Positions 51,702-61,217 of a stretch of DNA of 64,000 nt are shown here, piece by piece. The stretch comes from Ruminococcus sp. (GTDB lineage: Bacteria > Bacillota_A > Clostridia > Oscillospirales > Ruminococcaceae). Below the pieces are notes generated by a model. The model saw only the letters and a list, made by a program, of their open reading frames with translations, searched no databases and was not told the origin of the DNA. Each line of letters starts with the position of its first letter. Within the stretch, counting starts at the first letter, position 1. A program made the position numbers and the translations under genes. The stretch is from contig NZ_JAEEMU010000038.1 of NCBI RefSeq assembly GCF_016283395.1, forward strand, positions 1-64,000. The letters are read 5' to 3'.

Positions 51702-51951
51702 AAATTACATTTTAAACCGTAAAAATTACAGCTTGGTTACAAAGAATTTAATTCTCTTGTGCAAGTTTAACAAAATCCAACATATATGTAAGTCATGTTT
51801 GTGAGCCTTCAGACGAATGTTAACACTTTGTTAACAAATTCGGGTCAAAAATGTGTTACAATTTGTAATATGTTGAGGAACTGATACCTCCCCGACTTTC
51901 CTTGAAGGTCCGCTCAAAATAAAGATCTTATTAAGAGAAAGGATGTAAATC
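51702..51951. other. intergenic region before the CdaR-like gene
   Basis: No gene is seen. It has TTAACACTTTGTTAACAAA (repeated GTTAACA), then TGTGTTACAAT (-10-like, hexamer 51855-51860). The leader contains CTCCCCGACTTTCC. Confidence 0.4.
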
Positions 51952-53037
51952 ATGTCCAACAGATTATTTCAGGGTTTAGTTCATCAGATGCGCGACTCTA
52001 TCGACGCTACTATCGGTGTAGTTGATGAGACCGCAACAATCATCGCTTGCAGTGACCTGTCCCGTGTAGGCACTACAAACGAGTTCGTTTCACTCGACCT
52101 CAGCGATTCACACGATATCTTTATCCGCGACGGCTTCACATACAAGCCTTTCGGCTCAAGAGTAAAGCCTGACTATGCGGTTTTCGTTGAAGGTGTTGAC
52201 GATGCTGCTGCTAAGTATGCAAGCATTCTCGCTATCGCACTTTCAAATATCAAGCAGTACTACGATGAGAAGTATGACAGAAACAACTTCATCAAGAACG
52301 TTATCCTCGATAATGTACTCCCAGGCGATATCGTTATCAAGGCAAGAGAGCTCCACTTCAATGCAGAGATCAGCCGTGCTGTATTCCTTATCAGAATAAT
52401 CTCAGCTAACGATATCTCAGCTTATGATGTTATCCAGAACCTCTTCCCTGATAAGAACAAGGACTTTGTTTTCAATATCACTGAAACTGATATCGTTCTC
52501 GTCAAGGAGCTCAAGAGTGCTGTTGATTCAAAGGATCTCGAAAAGCTTGCTCGTTCTATCGCTGATACTCTCAGCAGTGAGTTCTATACAAGAGTAAACG
52601 TTGGTATCGGTACTGCTGTTGTAGGCGTTAAGGATCTTGCTCGTTCATTCAAGGAAGCTCAGATGGCTCTTGAAGTCGGCAAAGTATTCGATACAGACAA
52701 GGTCATCGTAAGCTACGACAACCTCGGTATCGCTCGTCTTATCTATCATCTTCCTACAACTCTGTGTGAGACTTTCCTCCACGAAGTATTCAAGGTAGGA
52801 AGCATCGAGTCACTCGATCACGAAACTCTCTTTACTATCCAGAAGTTCTTTGAGAATAACCTCAACGTTTCAGAAACTTCAAGAAAATTATTCGTTCACA
52901 GAAATACTCTCGTTTACAGACTCGAAAAGATCAAGAAGCTCACAGGTCTCGATCTTCGTGAGTTCGATCACGCTATCATATTCAAGATCGCCCTCATGGT
53001 AAAGAAGTACCTGTCTGCTAATCCTGTCAAGTTCTGA
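51952..53037 (+). CDS. CdaR/PucR-type transcriptional regulator
   Basis: A 361-aa protein. The middle region (RVNVGIGTAVVGVKDLARSFKEAQMALEVG) is the degenerate GGDEF-like domain, and the end (FFENNLNVSETSRKLFVHRNTLVYRLEKIKKLTGLDLREFDHAIIFKIAL) is the PucR-type HTH. The N-terminal ~110 residues form a sensor-like domain. AGAAAGGA lies before the ATG. It sits directly before ftsE, and its link to cell division is unknown. Confidence 0.8.
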   Translation: MSNRLFQGLVHQMRDSIDATIGVVDETATIIACSDLSRVGTTNEFVSLDLSDSHDIFIRDGFTYKPFGSRVKPDYAVFVEGVDDAAAKYASILAIALSNIKQYYDEKYDRNNFIKNVILDNVLPGDIVIKARELHFNAEISRAVFLIRIISANDISAYDVIQNLFPDKNKDFVFNITETDIVLVKELKSAVDSKDLEKLARSIADTLSSEFYTRVNVGIGTAVVGVKDLARSFKEAQMALEVGKVFDTDKVIVSYDNLGIARLIYHLPTTLCETFLHEVFKVGSIESLDHETLFTIQKFFENNLNVSETSRKLFVHRNTLVYRLEKIKKLTGLDLREFDHAIIFKIALMVKKYLSANPVKF

Positions 53038-53105
53038 TAACGGTATATCCGTTGTCTGAACTACGGACGTTCCCCCGTCCCAAAGATTAAGGTAGGTGTA
53101 ACCCA

Positions 53106-54128
53106 TTGGTAGAACTTAAAAACGTATCCGTGACCTACTCAAGCGGCGTTGACGCTCTCAATAACGTCAGCCTCAAAATCAACGACGGCGACTTTGCTTT
53201 CGTTGTAGGTTCATCAGGTGCGGGCAAAAGTACTATGATAAAACTGCTTCTGAAGGAGATAGACGCTACAAGCGGTGTAGTTACCGTAAACGGCTATAAC
53301 CTTAACAAGCTGAAGAAAAGAAAAATTCCTGAATTTCGCCGTACTCTCGGCTTTGTATTCCAGGATTTCCGACTGATCCCGTCAATGACAGTATATGAGA
53401 ACATCGCTTTCGTTCTCAGAGTTATCGACGCTCCGATCAAATACATACGAAAAAGAGTCCCTTACGTTATAAGTCTTGTAGGACTCCATGCAAAAACAAA
53501 CTCTTACCCCGATGAACTCTCGGGCGGTGAAAAACAGCGTGTGGCTATTGCAAGAGCTCTGGTAAATGACCCACAGCTCATAATCGCAGACGAGCCTACA
53601 GGTAACATCGACCCTGAGCTTTCATACGAGATCGTTGAACTGCTTAAAGGTATCAACGATCAGGGTACTACAATACTCATGGTAACTCATGAGCACGATC
53701 TTGTCCGTCACTTCGGCGGACGTATCATCAACATTACTGAGGGTGAGATCGTATTCGATGAAGTCATCTCGGGTGCCAACGACGAGCTCCTCGCCGATAT
53801 CGGCTCAGAGATGCCTGCCGATGCTATGGCTGCTGCCGTAAGCGAGGCAGAAAGAATAAACGATATACCGCAGGAAGCTGATGAAGCAGAACTGGTCAAC
53901 ACCGAGGAGGCTATCGACCTTCCTATCGAGAATATGACCGCAGATGATATCATATCCGCTATAGGCGGTGTACCCGACGGTTCTTCCGCCGAGAAAAAAG
54001 AAGATATGCAGAAGCTTGCGGACAATATCGACGTTGACCTCAGCAAGAGCATCAAGAAAGATGATCCCGACTCACCTGAGGCTCTGCTTGCTGCACTGAC
54101 CGAAAAAACTAAGGGAGGTGCAGAATGA
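53106..54128 (+). CDS. ftsE: cell division ATP-binding protein FtsE with long C-terminal tail
   Basis: A 340-aa ABC ATPase; with FtsX it controls peptidoglycan hydrolases at the septum. Walker [10 protein letters not shown], signature [15 protein letters not shown] and Walker [10 protein letters not shown] are intact. FtsE is usually ~230 aa; here residues ~230-340 form an acidic, Ala/Asp/Glu-rich extension ([21 protein letters not shown]). The start is TTG with GGTAGGTG upstream. It overlaps ftsX by 4 bp (ATGA). Confidence 0.92.
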   Translation: MVELKNVSVTYSSGVDALNNVSLKINDGDFAFVVGSSGAGKSTMIKLLLKEIDATSGVVTVNGYNLNKLKKRKIPEFRRTLGFVFQDFRLIPSMTVYENIAFVLRVIDAPIKYIRKRVPYVISLVGLHAKTNSYPDELSGGEKQRVAIARALVNDPQLIIADEPTGNIDPELSYEIVELLKGINDQGTTILMVTHEHDLVRHFGGRIINITEGEIVFDEVISGANDELLADIGSEMPADAMAAAVSEAERINDIPQEADEAELVNTEEAIDLPIENMTADDIISAIGGVPDGSSAEKKEDMQKLADNIDVDLSKSIKKDDPDSPEALLAALTEKTKGGAE

Positions 54129-55036
54129 AACTAAGCGGTATCAGATATCTCGCCGATCAGGGCGTAGAAAATATCTGGAAAAACAAGATGATGGCTTTCG
54201 CTACATTCTGTGTGCTCCTCATTTCCCTTCTTCTCGTTGGTATAGCAGGTCTCTTCTATGTGAACCTCAATTCAATGATAAAAGGTCTGGGAAGCCAGAA
54301 TGAGGTCGCTGTATTCATGAAGGTAGGTACTACCGATGAAGAAAATACAGCTGCCGAAGAAGCTATCAAGGCTATCCCCAATATTGATAAAGTAACATTT
54401 ATCTCAAAGGAGGACGGACTTTCAAGACAGAAAGCCAATCTCCCAAATGCTCAGAAAATATTCGATGATTATATCGGCACTGATGCAAGCTTTATGCCTG
54501 ACGGTTTCAGCGTTACTGTAAAAAATACAGACCTTATCGCTGATACTACCGCTCAGATATCAGCTGTTGCAAATGTTCAGAGCGCGTCTGCTTCACCGCA
54601 GGTGGCTGAATTCCTGAGAGAGCTCAGAAAAATGGTATCACTTATCGCAGGTGCTATCATCATCGCTCTTTCGATAATCTCTATGATCATTATCTCCAAT
54701 ACCACAAAGGCAAGCGTTTTTGCCCGCCGTGAGGAGATACAGATAATGAAATACGTTGGTGCTACGAACGCTTTCATACGTATGCCTTTCTTCGTTGAAG
54801 GTATGGTAACAGGCTTCTTCGCAGGCGCAGGCGCGTACTTCATTACATGGGCTGTATATAACTCAGTCTATGATATGATAACAGAACAGGGTATGATAAT
54901 GAACACCGTCGGTGTAAACAGCATTATCCCGTTCGACAAAATCAGACTAATAGTCGTACTTGCTTACCTTATTGCAGGCGCACTTATCGGTGCTCTCGGA
55001 AGTGTTATAAGTACAAGAAAGCATATTGACGTTTGA
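54125..55036 (+). CDS. ftsX: cell division membrane protein FtsX
   Basis: A 303-aa four-TM permease-like protein. The first TM is at ~22-45, the extracellular domain at ~46-165, and three TMs follow at ~170-190, ~220-245 and ~270-295. VFARREEIQIMKYVGATNAFIRMPFFVEG is the typical cytoplasmic FtsX loop. It is coupled to ftsE and followed by an M23 hydrolase gene, its likely partner. Confidence 0.92.
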   Translation: MKLSGIRYLADQGVENIWKNKMMAFATFCVLLISLLLVGIAGLFYVNLNSMIKGLGSQNEVAVFMKVGTTDEENTAAEEAIKAIPNIDKVTFISKEDGLSRQKANLPNAQKIFDDYIGTDASFMPDGFSVTVKNTDLIADTTAQISAVANVQSASASPQVAEFLRELRKMVSLIAGAIIIALSIISMIIISNTTKASVFARREEIQIMKYVGATNAFIRMPFFVEGMVTGFFAGAGAYFITWAVYNSVYDMITEQGMIMNTVGVNSIIPFDKIRLIVVLAYLIAGALIGALGSVISTRKHIDV

Positions 55037-55119
55037 TCTGTAAGAAGTAATATGAAAATTTTTTATGAAAGGAGTGTGCATTCGGACAGCATATTCTCAG
55101 TCCGATACGCAGCTTGATT

Positions 55120-56511
55120 ATGAAAAAGCTAAATATTGTCAAAAAAACACTTTCTTTTGTTACTTGTTCAGCATTATCAGTCGGCATTATCGCTGCATAT
55201 CCTATGATATCAGGCAGCAGCAACACAAAGGCTTCTGCCAAGACAGTCGCTGAACTTCAGGAAGAAAGAAAAGCAAACGAAGCAAAGATCGCAGATCTTC
55301 AGACCCAGATCGACTCACTCGAAGGAAACAAAAACGCTGAACAGCAGTATCAGAACACTCTTAAAGACCAGATAGAGATCATCAAGAATAATATCGAGCT
55401 CCTCACAAAAGAACTCGCAAGCATCGAGGCAGATATCGAAACTACTCAGAATAACATTGATGCACTTGATAAGTCTATCGTAAACCAGCAGGAAGCTATC
55501 GACAAGAAGGTCGAAGTTTTCAAGGAGCGTCTGTGCGCTATGTACGTTACAGGCAACGATAACCTGGCTACTGTTGTAGTAGGTACATCAAGCTTTTATG
55601 ACATGCTCTCGCGTGTTGAAATGGTAAACCGTATCGCTTCATACGATGAAGAGCTTATCAACGATATCCTTAACGAGATCAACCAAATGGAACAGGATAA
55701 GCAGGACCTTGAGTCTGAAAGGCTTACTCTTGTTATGAAACAGGACGATCAGAAAAAGCGTAAGGAAGAAAAAGATGCCGAGATGGAAGTCTACTATGAA
55801 AAGACAAGACAGTCTCAGGCTGAAATTGACCGTATCACTCTCGAACAGCAGACTCTCGAAAGCGATAAGGCTGACCTTGCCGCTATGAACGCTGAATTCG
55901 ATGCTATGATAGAGGCTGAGATACAGAGACAGGCTGAGGAAGCTCAGAGAGCTTACGAGGCAAGAGTAGCTGCTGAACAGGAAGCTGCTCGACAGGCTCA
56001 GGCTGCCGCAGCTCAGCAGGCTGCACAGAACGGCGAGTCTTATACTCCTACATACAGCGAACCTGCTTATATCCCCGCTCCTTCCGCATCAGGCTTCTCA
56101 TGGCCTGCACCGGGCTTCTGCTACATCTCAAGCGGCTACGGCTACAGATGGGGCACTACCCACAGAGGTATAGATGTTGGTGACGCAGGTATCCACGGCG
56201 GTGCTGCTTGTGCTGCAAAGGACGGTACTGTTATATCAGTATGCAATTCATGTACTCATGACTATGCTAAAAACAGCAGCTGCGGATGCGGCGGCGGTTA
56301 CGGCAACTATGTTGTAATATCCCACGACGGTACTTACTCAACTCTCTACGGTCACCTTGCTTCTGCTTGTGTATCTGTAGGTCAGTACGTATCACAGGGA
56401 CAGGTCATCGGATATATCGGCTCTACAGGCTGGTCAACAGGTGCTCACCTCCACTTTGAAGTACGTGTGAACGGTGTTGCTCAGGATCCTATGGGCTACG
56501 TTAGTCCGTAA
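55120..56511 (+). CDS. coiled-coil M23 peptidoglycan hydrolase (EnvC/PcsB-like arrangement)
   Basis: A 463-aa protein. It has a signal peptide to ~40, a long coiled coil ~45-300 (Glu/Gln/Lys-rich), an Ala/Gln linker, then LytM/M23 ending HRGIDVG ... YGHLA ... GAHLHFEV with the expected zinc ligands. The coiled coil is expected to dock on FtsX and the M23 domain to cut peptide cross-links. The ATG at 55120 has no close ribosome site: AAAGGAG lies ~46 bp upstream, and a TCGGAC/GTCCGA hairpin sits between. Confidence 0.88.
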   Translation: MKKLNIVKKTLSFVTCSALSVGIIAAYPMISGSSNTKASAKTVAELQEERKANEAKIADLQTQIDSLEGNKNAEQQYQNTLKDQIEIIKNNIELLTKELASIEADIETTQNNIDALDKSIVNQQEAIDKKVEVFKERLCAMYVTGNDNLATVVVGTSSFYDMLSRVEMVNRIASYDEELINDILNEINQMEQDKQDLESERLTLVMKQDDQKKRKEEKDAEMEVYYEKTRQSQAEIDRITLEQQTLESDKADLAAMNAEFDAMIEAEIQRQAEEAQRAYEARVAAEQEAARQAQAAAAQQAAQNGESYTPTYSEPAYIPAPSASGFSWPAPGFCYISSGYGYRWGTTHRGIDVGDAGIHGGAACAAKDGTVISVCNSCTHDYAKNSSCGCGGGYGNYVVISHDGTYSTLYGHLASACVSVGQYVSQGQVIGYIGSTGWSTGAHLHFEVRVNGVAQDPMGYVSP

Positions 56512-56532
56512 AAAAGTTAATATCAAAAACAA

Positions 56533-56561
56533 GGGCAGTTTACTCAACTGCCCGAATTTTT
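56533..56561. terminator. terminator
   Basis: Arms GGGCAGTT and AACTGCCC followed by GAATTTTTG. Confidence 0.85.
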
Positions 56562-56580
56562 GTCAGAAAGCGATGATAAT

Positions 56581-57750
56581 ATGAATAAGAAAATCAGTCT
56601 CGGTCTCGCACTGAGCCTTATCGCTATAGCTTCTGCGGTAACGTTCATACTGACTTCCTTCTTCTCACTCCAAAGCTTCAATAAAAAGGTCGTCGATGTA
56701 AACGAAAAAAGTAAAAAATACAATTCGCTGCAAGTGCTGGATTCATACGTCCGCGAGAACTATCTCGGAGATATCAACGAAAACGAACTGAGCGACGGTA
56801 TCCTCAAAGGCTATATATCAGGTCTTGACGATAAGTATTCAAAATATCTTACCGAAGAAGAATACCTCAGCGAACAGAACGAGGACGAAGGTCAGCTCGT
56901 TGGTCTTGGTCTTTCTCTGAGCGAGGACGATAACGGCTATATCCGTATCGAAGAAATAATGCAGGACTCCCCTGTCGTAGATGCTGGTCTGCAAGTGGGC
57001 GATATCATTACTCTTATTGACGGTGTTGACGTTCGTTCGGCAGGCTTTGAGGAGTCTGTTGAGTCCATGCGCGGTACTGAGGGTTCAGAGATAAAGCTCA
57101 CTATCCGCAGAGACGGTATTGATAAGGATTATACCTTCACAAGACGCTCTATCGAAATGATAACCGTATCAGGCGAAATGCTAAACGAGACCGTAGGCTA
57201 TATCAAAATAAAAAGCTTCAAGAAGAATACTCCTCAGCAGTTCATTGATACTCTCGAACGCCTTACTTCAAACGGTGCAAAGGCTATAGTCTTTGATGTC
57301 CGTGATAACGGCGGCGGTATCGTAGACTCACTTTCGGACTGCGTTGATCCCCTTCTTCCCGAGGGCGTTATAGCTACAGCCGAGTACAAGGACGGTCACA
57401 GTGAGACTCTCGTTTACTCAGATGCTAACGAGCTTGATATCCCTATGGTAGTCCTTGTGAATAATAATACTGCAAGTGCGGCTGAACTTTTTGCAGCTTC
57501 GCTCCGTGATTTCGGCGGTGCTGTACTGGTCGGCGAGAGGACATACGGCAAGGGCGTTATGCAGCAGACTACCGAATTCGACAAAAAGGGCGCGGTAGTC
57601 CTTACAGTTGCAAAATATAAAACTACTGTATCCGAGTGCTATGACGGCATCGGTCTTACACCCGATTATACCGTAGAAAATACCTTCGAGGAATACGATG
57701 AACAGAAAAACAGAGCTGTCGATGCGGCTTTGTCTCTCCTCGGACAGTAA
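56581..57750 (+). CDS. ctpA: S41 C-terminal processing protease
   Basis: A 389-aa protein with an N-terminal membrane anchor (~7-30), a PDZ domain (~95-175, VGLGLSLSEDDNGYIRI) and an S41 core with catalytic Ser299 (NTASAAEL) and Lys324 (TYGKGVMQ). It degrades or processes envelope proteins. The ATG at 56581 is chosen over a TTG 21 bp upstream. It follows the M23 gene, separated by a terminator hairpin. Confidence 0.9.
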   Translation: MNKKISLGLALSLIAIASAVTFILTSFFSLQSFNKKVVDVNEKSKKYNSLQVLDSYVRENYLGDINENELSDGILKGYISGLDDKYSKYLTEEEYLSEQNEDEGQLVGLGLSLSEDDNGYIRIEEIMQDSPVVDAGLQVGDIITLIDGVDVRSAGFEESVESMRGTEGSEIKLTIRRDGIDKDYTFTRRSIEMITVSGEMLNETVGYIKIKSFKKNTPQQFIDTLERLTSNGAKAIVFDVRDNGGGIVDSLSDCVDPLLPEGVIATAEYKDGHSETLVYSDANELDIPMVVLVNNNTASAAELFAASLRDFGGAVLVGERTYGKGVMQQTTEFDKKGAVVLTVAKYKTTVSECYDGIGLTPDYTVENTFEEYDEQKNRAVDAALSLLGQ

Positions 57751-57755
57751 ATTTA

Positions 57756-58052
57756 GCCTTTAGCTATTAGCTTGTATGGGCAACTATATTAATTCGTAAT
57801 GCGTAATTTATGGGGCGACCATTGGTCGTCCTTTTTGCTTTTTAGTGGTTAGTTGTTAGTGTATAGTGATTAGATTTGTAGGGGCGAGTTCCGCTCGCCC
57901 GTGTATGCCTAACGATAAAAACAGTATGATGAGATTATCACGGACCGCCACAGGCAGCCCCTACACATGATATCTCGTTATTTGCATCGTAAGGCTCGGG
58001 CGGATAATATCCGCCCCTACAAGCTAACTGCTAATGGCTAAGGGCTAAAGGC
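57756..58052. mobile_element. MITE-like non-coding repeat element
   Basis: A ~297-bp stretch with terminal inverted repeats GCCTTTAGC (57756-57764) and GCTAAAGGC (58044-58052), continued imperfectly inward (TTAGC..TTGTA / TACAA..GCTAA). Inside are the hairpins GGGCGAG/CTCGCCC (57882-57900) and a GGGCGG/CCGCCC pair near 58.0 kb, plus GGCGACC/GGTCGTC with a T-run, which can terminate ctpA. No gene. It is typical of GC-rich palindromic repeats dispersed in Ruminococcaceae genomes. Confidence 0.6.
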
Positions 58053-58064
58053 TGCATTAAAGGG

Positions 58065-58093
58065 TTGACTTTTTTTGCGTAATATAGTATAAT
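58065..58093 (+). promoter_or_regulatory. promoter of greA-lysS
   Basis: TTGACT, 17-bp spacer, TATAAT (58088-58093). Confidence 0.8.
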
Positions 58094-58139
58094 TGTATGT
58101 AATGCTATTTATTATTAAATATATAAGGAGTGCATTGAT

Positions 58140-58610
58140 ATGGCTACAAAGAAGATGTCCAGAGAAAGCTACGACAAGCTCGTCGCTGAGCTCGATGACC
58201 TTAAGATCAATAAACGTAAGGAAGTTGCCGAAAGACTTAAAGTTGCCCGTTCCTACGGAGACCTCTCAGAGAACGCTGAGTACGATGAGGCTAAAAACGA
58301 ACAGGCTATCCTCGAAGCTCATATCCAGGAGCTTCAGTATACCATTGACAATGCTGAGATCGTTGACGATGATAACATTTCCGTTGACGAGATCGGTATG
58401 AGCTCCAAGATCACTATAAAACGCCTTGACAACGGCAAGATCGAAACTTTCACTATCGTTGGTACTAACCATGCAAACGTTAGAGAAGGTCTTATCTCTG
58501 ACGAGTCACCTATCGGCAAGGCTGCTATGAAAAAGAGAGTCGGCGATGTATTCATCGTTGAAGCTCCCGCAGGCGAGCTGAAGTTCCAGGTCGTTGAGAT
58601 CTCCAAGTAA
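58140..58610 (+). CDS. greA: transcription elongation factor GreA
   Basis: A 156-aa protein of normal length that rescues backtracked RNA polymerase. The N-terminal coiled coil includes VAERLKVARSYGDLSENAEYDEAKNEQ with the acidic tip (D-L-S-E-N-A-E-Y). The C-terminal FKBP-like domain ends SPIGKAAMKKRVGDVFIVEAP. AAGGAG lies before the ATG. It is first in an operon with lysS, as often in Firmicutes. Confidence 0.95.
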   Translation: MATKKMSRESYDKLVAELDDLKINKRKEVAERLKVARSYGDLSENAEYDEAKNEQAILEAHIQELQYTIDNAEIVDDDNISVDEIGMSSKITIKRLDNGKIETFTIVGTNHANVREGLISDESPIGKAAMKKRVGDVFIVEAPAGELKFQVVEISK

Positions 58611-58630
58611 AATGCGAAAGGACATTTAAA

Positions 58631-60214
58631 ATGAGCGAAAATCAGGTAAACACCCCTGCTCAGGCTGAGGAAGAGCCTGTACAGGATATTAATATACTCA
58701 AGAAGGACAGACTTGATAAGCTTGCTGATCTCCGCGAGCTCGGTCACGATCCTTTTACTATCACAAAGTTTGACGTTACAGGTCATGCTGCTGACTACAA
58801 GAAGGAGTACGAGGCTAAGGAAGCCGAGATACTTGCTGCTGTAGGCGATGACGAAGAGAAAAAGGCTGCCGAGCTTGAAAAGCTCAACGAGAATATTATA
58901 CGTATCGCAGGTCGTATCATGAGCTGGAGAGATATGGGTAAGGCTAACTTCATCGACGTTCGTGACAAGTCCGACCGTATACAGGTCTATGTACGTTCAA
59001 ACGATGTTGGTGCAGACCTTTTCAAGGAATTCAAGAAAAAGTGGGACATCGGTGATATCATCGGTGTTGAGGGATACGTTTTCAGAACCCGTAAGGGCGA
59101 GATCTCTATCCACGCAAAGAGCATCACTCTGCTCACTAAGTCACTTCTTCCGCTTCCCGAAAAGTGGCACGGTCTCAGAGATACAGATACAAGATACCGT
59201 CAGCGTTACCTCGACCTCGTTATCAATCCCGAGGTAAAGGACACTTTCATCAAGCGTTCAAAGGTAATATCTTCTATCAGACGTTACCTCGACGATCAGG
59301 GATTTATGGAAGTTGAGACTCCTATGCTTGTTTCAAATGCAGGCGGTGCTGCTGCAAGACCTTTCGAGACTCACTACAACGCTCTCGATGAAGATGTAAA
59401 GCTCCGTATCAGCCTTGAGCTCTACTTAAAGAGACTCATCGTAGGCGGACTTGAAAGAGTTTACGAAATAGGCAGAGTTTTCCGTAATGAGGGTGTTGAT
59501 ACACGTCATAACCCCGAGTTCACACTTATGGAGCTCTATCAGGCTTACACTGATTACTACGGAATGATGGACCTTACAGAGAATATGTTCCGCCATGTTG
59601 CTCAGGAAGTATGCGGTACTACCTGCGTTCCTTACGGCGAGCACATGATCGACCTTGGAAAGCCTTTCGAGCGTCTTACTATGATAGATGCTGTCAAGAA
59701 GTACTCAGGCGTTGACTTCAACGAGATAAAGACTCTTGAAGAAGCTCGCAAGATAGCTGATGAAAAGGGCGTAGAGTACGAAAATCGTCACAAGCGCGGC
59801 GATATCCTCAACCTCTTCTTCGAGGCTTATGTTGAGGAGCACCTCATTCAGCCTACTTTCATTATGGATCACCCTATCGAGATATCTCCTCTTACCAAGA
59901 AGAAGCCCGATGCTCCTGATTATGTTGAGCGTTTCGAGCTCTTTATCACAGGAAGAGAGATGTGTAATGCTTACTCTGAGCTCAACGATCCTATCGACCA
60001 GCGTGAGCGTTTCAAGGCTCAGGAAGAAGCTCTCAGCCAGGGCGACGAAGAAGCTAACCGTACAGACGAGGACTTCCTCAATGCTCTTGAGATCGGTATG
60101 CCTCCTACAGGCGGTATCGGCTACGGTATAGACCGTCTTGTAATGCTTCTCACAAACAGTCCGTCTATCAGAGACGTACTTCTCTTCCCCACACTTAAAA
60201 GTCTTGATAAATAA
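58631..60214 (+). CDS. lysS: lysyl-tRNA synthetase, class II
   Basis: A 527-aa protein. The OB-fold anticodon domain is at ~60-180 (RIAGRIMSWRDMGKANFIDVRD), and class II motif 1 (FMEVETPML), motif 2 (YEIGRVFRNEGVDTRHNPEFTLMELYQAY) and motif 3 (GIGYGIDRLVMLL) are complete. The N-terminal ~20 residues form a Gln/Glu-rich extension. It lies 20 bp after greA with GAAAGGA upstream. Confidence 0.95.
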   Translation: MSENQVNTPAQAEEEPVQDINILKKDRLDKLADLRELGHDPFTITKFDVTGHAADYKKEYEAKEAEILAAVGDDEEKKAAELEKLNENIIRIAGRIMSWRDMGKANFIDVRDKSDRIQVYVRSNDVGADLFKEFKKKWDIGDIIGVEGYVFRTRKGEISIHAKSITLLTKSLLPLPEKWHGLRDTDTRYRQRYLDLVINPEVKDTFIKRSKVISSIRRYLDDQGFMEVETPMLVSNAGGAAARPFETHYNALDEDVKLRISLELYLKRLIVGGLERVYEIGRVFRNEGVDTRHNPEFTLMELYQAYTDYYGMMDLTENMFRHVAQEVCGTTCVPYGEHMIDLGKPFERLTMIDAVKKYSGVDFNEIKTLEEARKIADEKGVEYENRHKRGDILNLFFEAYVEEHLIQPTFIMDHPIEISPLTKKKPDAPDYVERFELFITGREMCNAYSELNDPIDQRERFKAQEEALSQGDEEANRTDEDFLNALEIGMPPTGGIGYGIDRLVMLLTNSPSIRDVLLFPTLKSLDK

Positions 60215-60274
60215 ACCTGAATAAAACCACATACAGGCGGCAGTTGCCGCCTGTTATCATTAAAGGATATATTT

Positions 60275-61186
60275 ATGAATGATAAAAATAACAATAAGCC
60301 GATATCAGATGACGATGAAAAGCTTGACATAAAAAAGAGCGTTTTCCAGGTCAATAAGGAAATGCAGCAGAAGCGTCAGGAAGAGCTTGAAGCTCAGCAG
60401 GCTGAACTGGAACGTCAGTACGCTCAGCGCGAAAAGGAAAAACAAGAGGCTTATGAAAAAAAGCTCCTTGATGAAAAGATCGAGCTCATGCGCTTAAAGC
60501 AGGGACTTATTGAAGAAAGCGAAACTATCCATGAGGAAAAGGAAGAAGAGATCAAGCTCACATTCGGAAAAAAGATCAGCAATTTCTTCTACCATAACAA
60601 ATGGTGGCTGGGACTTGGCGCATTCTTCGTTTGTCTTGGTTCTTACCTCATATACGACATCGTTACAAAGCCCCGTCCCGATATGATAATTCTTATGTTT
60701 TGCGACAACGCTGCTGTGGGCAACTCGGCTTATCTTGAAGAATACTGTAGCGAATTCGGTGAGGACTCCAATAAAAACGGCAAAACAGAGGTCGCTGTGT
60801 ACTATATCCCCTACGGCGATGACGATTACACCAATTACCAGAACGGAGTTACAAACAAGCTTACCACTTACCTCAATAACGAAGAAGGTATTATGATAAT
60901 CGGCAATGACAAAACCGTTACCGATCTTATCGTCAATCCCGAGGAGTTACTGGTAGACCTCAGTACATTGTACCCTGATAATCCTCATGTAGATAAGTAT
61001 TTCTTCTACCTCAAGGATACGGATATTGCCGAAAAACTTGGAGTTCCGAAGAGTTCTATAACCGATGATATGTTCTTTGCACTCCGCAAGCCTAAAGACG
61101 TAATGGACGCTTCAAAGGAGGAAATGCAGGAGACATACGATAAGGATATCGCTACAATCGACAGAATTATCAATGACCTGTCATGA
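60275..61186 (+). CDS. coiled-coil single-TM protein
   Basis: A 303-aa protein. Residues ~20-95 are an acidic/basic coiled coil (EMQQKRQEELEAQQAELERQYAQREKEKQEA). One transmembrane segment is near 112-132 (WWLGLGAFFVCLGSYLIYDIV). The outer ~165-residue domain resembles nothing I can name. AAAGGA lies before the ATG. It follows lysS with a small gap and may be in its operon. Confidence 0.6.
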   Translation: MNDKNNNKPISDDDEKLDIKKSVFQVNKEMQQKRQEELEAQQAELERQYAQREKEKQEAYEKKLLDEKIELMRLKQGLIEESETIHEEKEEEIKLTFGKKISNFFYHNKWWLGLGAFFVCLGSYLIYDIVTKPRPDMIILMFCDNAAVGNSAYLEEYCSEFGEDSNKNGKTEVAVYYIPYGDDDYTNYQNGVTNKLTTYLNNEEGIMIIGNDKTVTDLIVNPEELLVDLSTLYPDNPHVDKYFFYLKDTDIAEKLGVPKSSITDDMFFALRKPKDVMDASKEEMQETYDKDIATIDRIINDLS

Positions 61187-61192
61187 ATAAAT

Positions 61193-61217
61193 AAAACCAC
61201 CCGTTAAGGGTGGTTTT
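61193..61217. terminator. bidirectional terminator between convergent genes
   Basis: Arms AAAACCACCC and GGGTGGTTTT, loop of 5. Confidence 0.9.

Noticed and set aside
55065..55253. A short frame starting right after AAAGGAG before the M23 gene
   Set aside because: It runs into the M23 gene in another frame, with no protein-like character.
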